Shown one piece after another: positions 58,279 to 64,000 of a DNA stretch of 64,000 bases. The position numbers and the translations under genes are program-made. Every line of letters starts with the position of its first letter. Position 1 is the stretch's first letter. The DNA is from Denitrobaculum tricleocarpae. GTDB taxonomy: Bacteria > Pseudomonadota > Alphaproteobacteria > Kiloniellales > Kiloniellaceae. Where the stretch lies: NCBI RefSeq assembly GCF_007004665.1, contig NZ_ML660052.1, positions 496,001 to 560,000 of the forward strand. Direction: 5' to 3'. Below the pieces are notes generated by a model, which was given only the letters and a program-made list of their open reading frames with translations, was not told where the DNA came from and made no database searches.

Positions 58279-59709
58279 CTAAGGCAGCCGCTGCATGAGA
58301 CCGACCACCGTCTTGGTGCGGTCAGAGAAGAGGGCAGGCGTGTAGTAGGCACCTGCGACGCGTTTGGAGACCTCGCCAAGCGTCGGATAGGGGGCAATGA
58401 TCCCCGCCATATCAGATGCTTTGAGGCCCTTTTGCACGGCGAGTACCCAGGGCAGGATCAGTTCGCCCGCATGCCGCCCGACGATGGTGGCACCCAGGAT
58501 CTTGCCCTTCTTGCCGATGACGGCCTTGATGAAGCCGTCCGTCGCGCGTTCGGCTCTGGCACGGTCGTTGCCGTCAAAGCCGAAACTGACCGCCTTGGCT
58601 TCAATTCCCTGTTCCTTGGCGGCGGCTTCGCTGAGACCCACATGCGCCAGTTCAGGGTCGGTATAGGTCACCCAGGGGACCGCCTTGACATCGACCTTTG
58701 AAGGCAGATTGAACATGGCGTTCCGGATGACGATCCCGGCGTGATAACCGGCAACGTGGGTGAACTGAAAGCTGCCGGCCACATCGCCGATGGCGAAGAC
58801 CCGCTTGTTCGAGGTCCGCAGCCGTTGATCGACTTCGATACCACGCGGCGAGTAGTCGATGTCCGCCTCTTCCAGACCCAGGTTGGCGACGTTGGCCCGG
58901 CGCCCGACCGCAAGCAGCAGGTGGGAGCCATCGACGCGTTCACTCTTGCCCTCGTGGCTGACCAGAACCGACACGCCGTTGCCTTCACGGATCACGCTCT
59001 CGACCTTGGCCTGCTCGCGGATATCGATACCTTCCGCGATCAGCCGTTGCCGGACCACGTCCACGGCCTCGGGATCGTCGTTGCCCATGATCGAGAGGCC
59101 TTCGACGACCGTGACCTTGGCGCCGAGACGGCGGTGTGCCTGCGCCATCTCGATGCCGATCGGGCCGCCGCCGACGATGATCAGGTGCTCCGGACGGTCG
59201 GTCAGATTGAACACCGTTTCATTGGTCAGGTAGGGAACCTCATCCAGACCGGGGATTGGCGGGACGAAGGCCGAGGAGCCGGTCGAGACGACAAAGCGGC
59301 GGGCTTTGACGATAAAGTCACCGGCCTCGATCTCGTTCTTGCTGATGAAGCGGCCTGACGCCTGGATCACCTGAACCCCGAGACCCTCGAAGCGCTCGAC
59401 CGAATCGTGCGGTGCGATACCACCAATCACGTCATGGACGTGGGCATTGACCTTGGCAAAGTCGATCGCGGGCTCATGGCCGTTGACACCGAACTTCCCG
59501 GAGGTGCGAACCATCTCGGCGGCTTCGCCTGCGGCGATCATCGCCTTGGAGGGGACACAGCCATAGTTCAGGCAGTCGCCGCCCATTTTACCCTTTTCGA
59601 TCAGGACGACCTTTGCGCCCATCTGGGCGGCGCCCGCTGCGACGCTCAGTCCGCCCGACCCGGCGCCGATGATGGCGATGTCGGCTTTGATGACCTGTTT
59701 CTCTGACAT
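58279..59709 (-). CDS. FAD-dependent pyridine nucleotide-disulfide oxidoreductase (MerA/Lpd-like)
   Basis: 476 residues. The FAD loop AIIGAGSGGLSVAAGAAQMG and redox-active disulfide GGDCLNYGCVPSKA (Cys46, Cys51) put it in the Lpd/MerA/GR family, and VVEGLSIMGND with a GGGPIGIEMAQ loop gives the NAD site. The C-terminal catalytic motif is PYPTLGEVSKRVAGAYYTP, with Tyr where dihydrolipoamide dehydrogenase has His (HPTLSE). It also lacks the MerA vicinal Cys pair. It is therefore probably neither a true Lpd nor a mercuric reductase. Fifty bases separate it from the cupredoxin gene. Confidence 0.88.
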   Translation of the reverse strand: MSEKQVIKADIAIIGAGSGGLSVAAGAAQMGAKVVLIEKGKMGGDCLNYGCVPSKAMIAAGEAAEMVRTSGKFGVNGHEPAIDFAKVNAHVHDVIGGIAPHDSVERFEGLGVQVIQASGRFISKNEIEAGDFIVKARRFVVSTGSSAFVPPIPGLDEVPYLTNETVFNLTDRPEHLIIVGGGPIGIEMAQAHRRLGAKVTVVEGLSIMGNDDPEAVDVVRQRLIAEGIDIREQAKVESVIREGNGVSVLVSHEGKSERVDGSHLLLAVGRRANVANLGLEEADIDYSPRGIEVDQRLRTSNKRVFAIGDVAGSFQFTHVAGYHAGIVIRNAMFNLPSKVDVKAVPWVTYTDPELAHVGLSEAAAKEQGIEAKAVSFGFDGNDRARAERATDGFIKAVIGKKGKILGATIVGRHAGELILPWVLAVQKGLKASDMAGIIAPYPTLGEVSKRVAGAYYTPALFSDRTKTVVGLMQRLP

Positions 59710-59759
59710 TGTCGTGTCTCCTCACTCGATACGGTTATGCTGGGTCGGCCCGGAAGGGA

Positions 59760-60230
59760 TCAGCCCTCGACGACCAGCTTGTAGTCAGGCGTCGGATTCA
59801 AGGGGCAGGAGAAGACGTACTCACCGGCCTTCAACGTAATCTCGTAATCCTTGGTGGTACCCTGGGTCAGGCCGCCGCCGGAAACGCTCGGCAGGCTGGC
59901 GCGATTGACGAGGCCGTCACCGCGCACCCAGAAACCCAGTGCATAGGGAACGTTCTCGTTCTTGACGCGGAAGATGTACTTTCCGGGCTTGAGTTTCAGG
60001 ACTTCGGAATTGGCTAGGCGTTCGGCACCGGTCTTGCTGTTGATCTCGTTGCAGTCTGCCTTGCTGTTGGAGGTGTAGCCGTGGTCCTTGCTCTCGACTT
60101 CGACGAACTGGCAGGCCGTCTGGGTCAGCTCGATGACCTGGACTTCATCTGCGGCCTGTGCCGGCGCGGTGAAAGCTGTGGCCATCATGCCGGCGGCGAT
60201 CAGGGAACTGGCGTAAAAACTCTTGGTCAT
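59760..60230 (-). CDS. Secreted cupredoxin-fold protein lacking canonical copper ligands
   Basis: 156 residues with a clear signal peptide (SLIAAGMMATAFTAPAQA|ADE). The mature domain has the beta-sandwich pattern of cupredoxins: LKLKPGKYIFRVKNENVPYALGFWV then KDYEITLKAGEYVFSCPLNPTPDYKLVVEG (cited in part). The usual Cys-Xn-His-Xn-Met end loop is represented only by the Cys in FSCPLNPTPDYK; no His or Met follows. Three further Cys (TQTACQFVE; KADCNEIN) may form a disulfide. Copper binding is doubtful. First gene of a likely operon with the flavoprotein and TVP38. Confidence 0.75.
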   Translation of the reverse strand: MTKSFYASSLIAAGMMATAFTAPAQAADEVQVIELTQTACQFVEVESKDHGYTSNSKADCNEINSKTGAERLANSEVLKLKPGKYIFRVKNENVPYALGFWVRGDGLVNRASLPSVSGGGLTQGTTKDYEITLKAGEYVFSCPLNPTPDYKLVVEG

Positions 60231-60339
60231 GGTCTCTGTCTCCGATTTGTTCCGCTTTCTGCGGAGAGTGTTTTTTAAGGCTGTCGTTCAGTGACAGAAC
60301 TGAGATAAGGGCGTCGAAACCAGGTTTGAAATACTGATC

Positions 60340-60358
60340 AGCTATATGATTCATAGCT
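60340..60358. promoter_or_regulatory. LysR-type binding dyad (T-N11-A) between the LysR gene and the operon
   Basis: AGCTAT-ATGATTC-ATAGCT: a perfect six-base inverted repeat with a 7-base centre that contains the T-N11-A pattern of LysR operators. It lies in the 208-base gap between the divergent LysR and cupredoxin genes, 109 bases from the cupredoxin start and about 80 from the LysR start, the classical place for such a site. Confidence 0.6.
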
Positions 60359-60438
60359 GGCGGCTATAAAACGCCTTGAAATCGCACAAAATTTCACGAT
60401 CCTGTGAGGCGCGGGCCGGTTTTCGTGAGGTTTTGGCT

Positions 60439-61317
60439 ATGGAAATGCATCAGGTGCGCTATTTCCTCGCGGTTTGCGAGACGCAGAACTTTACGCGGGC
60501 GGCGGAATCCTGCCGTGTCGCACAGCCCTCGTTAACCAAGGCGATAAAAAAACTGGAAGAGGAACTGGGCGGCGAGCTCTTCCGGCGGGAACGCAACCAG
60601 ACCCAGCTGACCGACCTCGGGCGGCTGATGAAACCCCATCTCTCGACCATTTTTTCCGCGACCACAGCCGCCAAGGCTGATGCCGATGATTTCAAGCTGA
60701 GCGAAAAGACGACGGTCAGTCTCGGCGTCATGTCCACCATCGGGCCATCGCAGATGATCGGTTTTATCAGTCAACTCAGATCAGAAGTGCCTGCGCTGGA
60801 TCTGAATATCCGTGAAGCTTCGGGGTCGGCACTGGTGGAGGCTCTGTTGGAGGGTGAGATCGATATCGGGCTGATCGGCTTGCCCGAGCTTCCGGATCGC
60901 CTGCGGGCTCTGCCGCTCTATTCCGAGCGCTATACCATCGCCTTCGGCAGGGGGCACCGTTTCGAGCAGATGAATGCGATTCCCTTGAAAGAACTCGACC
61001 AGGAAGATTATCTGGTGCGGGTCCACTGCGAGTTTTCCGATCACTTCGACGCACTTGGCGGCCGGAAAGAGCATCAGGTCAAGGTGCGCTATTCCTCGGA
61101 ACGTGAGGATTGGATTCAGGCGATGGTCCTGGCACGTTTAGGCTGCAGCGTCATGCCGGAGTTCTTGCCAACCATGCCGGGGATCGCTCTGCGTCCGGTC
61201 ACTGAGCCGGAGGTGTCGCGCACAATCTCACTGGTCACCGTCGCCGGCCGGCGGCATGCACCTGCGGTGGAGATCATGACTCGCCTGGCGCAGCGTCATG
61301 TCTGGCCTGGTCAATAA
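60439..61317 (+). CDS. LysR-family transcriptional regulator
   Basis: 292 residues from the ATG at 60439; the open frame from 60376 lacks family features. The N-terminal winged HTH is MHQVRYFLAVCETQNFTRAAESCRVAQPSLTKAIKKLEEELG (cited in part), and SQPSLSRQI is here AQPSLTKAIK. The effector domain (EVPALDLNIREASGSALVEAL; IDIGLIGLPELPDRLRALPL) is of the OxyR/CynR-like kind, without the two OxyR regulatory Cys. It is divergent from the cupredoxin operon, which it probably controls through the dyad at 60340. Confidence 0.9.
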   Translation: MEMHQVRYFLAVCETQNFTRAAESCRVAQPSLTKAIKKLEEELGGELFRRERNQTQLTDLGRLMKPHLSTIFSATTAAKADADDFKLSEKTTVSLGVMSTIGPSQMIGFISQLRSEVPALDLNIREASGSALVEALLEGEIDIGLIGLPELPDRLRALPLYSERYTIAFGRGHRFEQMNAIPLKELDQEDYLVRVHCEFSDHFDALGGRKEHQVKVRYSSEREDWIQAMVLARLGCSVMPEFLPTMPGIALRPVTEPEVSRTISLVTVAGRRHAPAVEIMTRLAQRHVWPGQ

Positions 61318-61342
61318 GCACACGAAAGCGTTGCAACCGTCC

Positions 61343-62761
61343 CTATGTGAGAGGCAGTGACAGGACGGCCCGCAAACCGGGTGCATTGTCTTCCAGCCGC
61401 AGCGTGCCGCCATGAAGCTTGGCAACCGCTGAGACCAGACTGAGGCCGAGACCATTGCCGGGTGTGCTGCGGCTGGCCTCCAGGCGATGAAAGCGCTCCA
61501 GAACCCGCTCACGATCTGCTTCGGGAATCCCCGGGCCCTGATCGGTGACGACGATCTCGGCGTTCTTTGAGGCCGCCTCATCTGCCGTCTCATATCTGAG
61601 CGTTAAGGTGACACAGGAGTCCGCAGCGGAGAATTTCAGGGCATTGTCCGTCAGATTGGCGACCGCCTGGAACAGCAGGTTGCGGTCACCTTTGAGAAGG
61701 ATGTCAGACGTAAGGTCCTGTTTCAGCTCGATCCCCTGTTCTTCCGCCAGCGGCTCGTAGAGTTCGCCGACATCCTGCAGCAGGGCTTGAAGCTCTAGAG
61801 GCTCGAACTGGGCTTCGGTTGCGCCGGCCTCGGCCTGGGCAATGTTGAGCAAGGCGTTGAAGGTCTTGAGCGTGTTGTCCGCCTCCTCGATCGCGCTTCG
61901 GATGGCATCCCGGTAGTCTTCCGGATCGGCATGCCCGATCAGGGCGGATTCGAGACCGGTGCGCAGCCGGGATATCGGTGTGCGTAAGTCATGGGCGATG
62001 TTGTCGGAAATCTCACTCATTCCGGCGAGCAGGCGCTCGATCTGATCCAGCATGGCATTCAGGTTGCCTGCCACCTCGTCGATTTCGTCACCGCGTTCGC
62101 CGATAGGGATCCTGCGGCTCAAGTCGCCGGCCATGATCTCCCGGCTGGTTTCATTTATGCTGTCGATCTGTTTCAGAAGGGATCGGCTCATTAGAACGCC
62201 GCCGACCAGAGATACGCCGATGGCGATGACGACACCCCATATCAGAGTGCCTCGAATCGACGCGGCGATCCGGCTGCGCTCTTCGATATCGTGTCCGACC
62301 AGCAGGTGAAACCGGGGACCCAGGTCGAATATCCGGGCCCGGCCGAAGTTCGTACTGCTGCCTGTGTCGTCCGGATATTCGAGACGGAAGGTAATCCAGC
62401 CCTCTGAATCGGGCTTTTCGTCAGGCCAGCGGGAGAGGTTGCCTGCAATCCGCTCGAAGGAGTCGTCGGCAAGAATGTAGAGCCCGCGGGAAGCGCCGGC
62501 CGTGGCGGCGCGGCGCTCGATTGCCTGAACCAGACCGATCAGCCCACGCTGATTGAACTGCTCTGCCAGGCCGGTGATCTCAGCATTGATGGTGCTGTCG
62601 ATCTGCCGTGTGACGGATTCCGTCGCAGACCAGTAGATAAAGCCCAAAAGCCCGAGCACGGAGGCGGTGAAAAGACAAAGATAAATGACCGCGAGGCGGA
62701 AGATCCGCGAATGGAAGAGGCGGCGGTTGTAAGATCTGGTCGCAGGGCCGGTTCCGGGCAC
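61343..62761 (-). CDS. HAMP domain-containing sensor histidine kinase
   Basis: 472 residues. Two membrane helices (about 22-44 and 170-190) flank a periplasmic sensor domain of 125 residues. The HAMP follows (SLLKQIDSINETSREIMAGDLS). The H-box with phosphorylated His is ISDNIAHDLRTPISRLR, and the ATPase has the N-box and glycine boxes DQGPGIPEADRERV and GNGLGLSLVSAV. It follows the response regulator gene by 5 bases. The group resembles alphaproteobacterial systems found between a Do-type protease and glnE (FeuQ-like); ligand unknown. Confidence 0.93.
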   Translation of the reverse strand: MPGTGPATRSYNRRLFHSRIFRLAVIYLCLFTASVLGLLGFIYWSATESVTRQIDSTINAEITGLAEQFNQRGLIGLVQAIERRAATAGASRGLYILADDSFERIAGNLSRWPDEKPDSEGWITFRLEYPDDTGSSTNFGRARIFDLGPRFHLLVGHDIEERSRIAASIRGTLIWGVVIAIGVSLVGGVLMSRSLLKQIDSINETSREIMAGDLSRRIPIGERGDEIDEVAGNLNAMLDQIERLLAGMSEISDNIAHDLRTPISRLRTGLESALIGHADPEDYRDAIRSAIEEADNTLKTFNALLNIAQAEAGATEAQFEPLELQALLQDVGELYEPLAEEQGIELKQDLTSDILLKGDRNLLFQAVANLTDNALKFSAADSCVTLTLRYETADEAASKNAEIVVTDQGPGIPEADRERVLERFHRLEASRSTPGNGLGLSLVSAVAKLHGGTLRLEDNAPGLRAVLSLPLT

Positions 62762-62766
62762 AGCGC

Positions 62767-63444
62767 TTAATCCGGATCGCGCAGGGAATAGCCGGCGCCC
62801 CGGATGGTGTGCAGCAGGGCAGGCTCGAAGTTCTTATCGATCTTCTGCCGCAGGCGGCTGATATGAACATCGATCACGTTGGTTTGCGGATCGAAGTGGT
62901 AGTCCCACACGTTCTCCAGCAGCATGGTGCGGGTGACGACCTGTTCGGCGTGGCGCATGAGATATTCAAGCAGCCTGAACTCCCGGGGTTGCAGTTCGAT
63001 CATTTGCCCGGCGCGTTTGACCTGTCGCGCGAGTAAATCCATCTCGAGGTCGGCAACCCTCAAACTGGTTTCGACGACCCGGCTCGCCGGACGCCGCAGC
63101 AAGGCCTCTACGCGGGCCAGAAGCTCCGAAAACGCAAAGGGTTTTACCAGGTAATCATCGCCGCCACTGCGCAGGCCTTTGACCCGGTCGTTGACCCCGC
63201 CCAGAGCGCTCAGGAAAATGATGGGGGTGTCCTTCTCCGCTTTACGGAGTGTCTCGACGATGGACAAACCGTCAAGTTCCGGAAGCATGCGGTCAACAAT
63301 GGCCAGATCATAGTCTTCGCCGATCGCCCGCACCAACCCATCTTTACCGTCATGAGCGACATCAACAAGATAACCCTTTTCGCCCAGACCCTTGGAGACA
63401 TATGTGGCGGTCTCGCTGTCATCTTCAATAATCAGAATACGCAT
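62767..63444 (-). CDS. OmpR-family response regulator
   Basis: 225 residues. The receiver domain has the acidic pair at IIEDD, the phosphorylated Asp51 in LAIVDRMLP, and Lys in LVKPFAFSE. A winged-helix DNA-binding domain (IELQPREFRLLEYLMRHAEQVVTRTMLLENVW) completes it (cited in part). LSALGGVNDRVKGLRSGGDDYL is characteristic of the alphaproteobacterial branch next to a Do-type protease. Transcribed with the histidine kinase downstream. Confidence 0.94.
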   Translation of the reverse strand: MRILIIEDDSETATYVSKGLGEKGYLVDVAHDGKDGLVRAIGEDYDLAIVDRMLPELDGLSIVETLRKAEKDTPIIFLSALGGVNDRVKGLRSGGDDYLVKPFAFSELLARVEALLRRPASRVVETSLRVADLEMDLLARQVKRAGQMIELQPREFRLLEYLMRHAEQVVTRTMLLENVWDYHFDPQTNVIDVHISRLRQKIDKNFEPALLHTIRGAGYSLRDPD

Positions 63445-63627
63445 GGCTCTTCGATTCTTGCGGCTTTGGGTTTGACACCCTCAATCGTCCTTTCTGCGGG
63501 TCCTGCGATGCAATAGCGCTTTGGTCGCGCGCGCCGTTTGACGCGCATCAGATTTGAGGGCTTCTGTCCGGCAGTCAAGCAATTAGGGCAGTCAGCAATG
63601 TTGGGAACGTCACGCAGAGTGAGAAGC

Positions 63628-63677
63628 AAAAAAAATGGCGGACCCGGTTCGGGGGGTAAGACCGTCACGGGTCCGCC
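63628..63677 (-). terminator. Rho-independent terminator of the DegP-like gene
   Basis: On the minus strand GGCGGACCCG (63668-63677) and CGGGTCCGCC (63637-63646) form a perfect ten-pair stem with a 21-base loop. It is followed by ATTTTTTTTGC, an eight-T run. It lies about 65 bases past the protease stop and upstream of the response regulator. Confidence 0.9.
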
Positions 63678-63740
63678 GACTCACCCCGGCTGGGGGGAAG
63701 TGCTATGGCCGGGGATGAGCTTGTCGCTGTCGGAGACGTT

Positions 63741-64000
63741 TCAAGCGTTGTCGAGACGCAAGGCCACAAAGCTCTCACGATCCGCCCGCTGCAGGCCAAG
63801 CGTGACGACCGTGACCTTTTCTTCTCTGAGCTGGTCGATCTCACCAGCTAGTTCTTCTGCCGAAGAGACCGGGTCCAGTCCGACACTCAGGATTACATCG
63901 CCCGGAAGCAGTCCCTTTTTCTCGGCTTCGCTGCCAGGTTCGACGTCAATGACCAGCACGCCATTGAGCGTATCGGCGACCGAGAAACGGTCGCGCAGAT
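63741..64000 (-). CDS. Do-type (HtrA/DegP) serine protease, C-terminal PDZ part (cut by window end)
   Basis: The frame is open to the window edge, giving about 86 residues. They form a PDZ domain: the continuation before the GTG at 63959 reads LRDRFSVADTLNG, followed by VLVIDVEPGSEAEKKGLLPGD and VILSVGLDPVSSAEEL. This is the last PDZ of a Do/DegP/DegQ protease. The serine protease domain is outside the window. Proteins of this kind act as periplasmic proteases and chaperones. Confidence 0.85.
   Translation of the reverse strand, partial: LRDRFSVADTLNGVLVIDVEPGSEAEKKGLLPGDVILSVGLDPVSSAEELAGEIDQLREEKVTVVTLGLQRADRESFVALRLDNA

Noticed and set aside
58279-59709. Flavoprotein as the L protein of the glycine cleavage system
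   Set aside because: Catalytic His-Pro-Thr motif is changed to Tyr-Pro-Thr, and it is on the opposite strand behind two terminators.

Overview
The window is about 64 kb of GC-rich chromosome from an alphaproteobacterium, most likely a Rhodospirillales-type lineage (Kiloniellales/Rhodovibrionales and relatives). This is inferred from family types and gene order: ctaC-ctaD-ctaB-small ORF-ctaG-ctaE-DUF983-SURF1 followed by thrC and an M16 peptidase, the ispH-thrB-rnhA run, gcvTHP behind a tandem glycine riboswitch, a GCS2-type gshA, speD-speE, and a lipid A export and acylation cluster. No plasmid, phage, IS, CRISPR, tRNA or rRNA signature was found. Nearly all genes are core metabolism or housekeeping.

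Layout. 1-6 kb: MFS exporter end, rsmD, rluB-type pseudouridine synthase, class-I amidotransferase, an ArsR regulator, tadA, RidA, purD. 6-14 kb: xseA, an M23 peptidase, then a minus-strand envelope block (ABC lipid flippase, DUF374 acyltransferase, lpxK, lpxL-like acyltransferase) and an EamA exporter. 14-23 kb: pmbA, GNAT, leuA with a leader region that looks like an attenuator, a PAS protein, ubiD, nfeD and an SPFH protein. 23-31 kb: DUF4170, a protein of unknown function, speD-speE, ubiA, rsmE, gshA, tldD. 31-43 kb: the aa3 cytochrome c oxidase operon with its assembly factors, then M32 carboxypeptidase, thrC, M16 peptidase, GNAT. 43-51 kb: yqgE, a DsbD-family reductase, a beta-hydroxyacid dehydrogenase, a peroxiredoxin, rnhA-thrB-ispH, a double-CDGSH protein, a lipoprotein. 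51-56.5 kb: glycine riboswitch and gcvT-gcvH-gcvP. 56.5-64 kb: an SDR enzyme, a LysR-flanked operon (cupredoxin-fold secreted protein, MerA/Lpd-like flavoprotein, TVP38 membrane protein), a two-component system and the end of an HtrA/DegP protease.

The most noteworthy non-coding signals are: (i) a dispersed pair of 62-bp palindromes (here called A and B) present as three doublets and one diverged single copy, whose TAG-bearing ends form the stop codons of five different genes; (ii) two short leader ORFs before leuA that share the codon run CTA-CGA-CTT-ATT, each ending inside a GC hairpin; (iii) a perfect match to the published RegR/RegA box consensus about 47 bp before a plausible start of cox operon transcription; and (iv) a LysR-type dyad between the LysR gene and the cupredoxin/flavoprotein/TVP38 operon, which is the best candidate here for a poorly described functional system.

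All functions come from reading motifs and context by eye. No database search or folding program was run.
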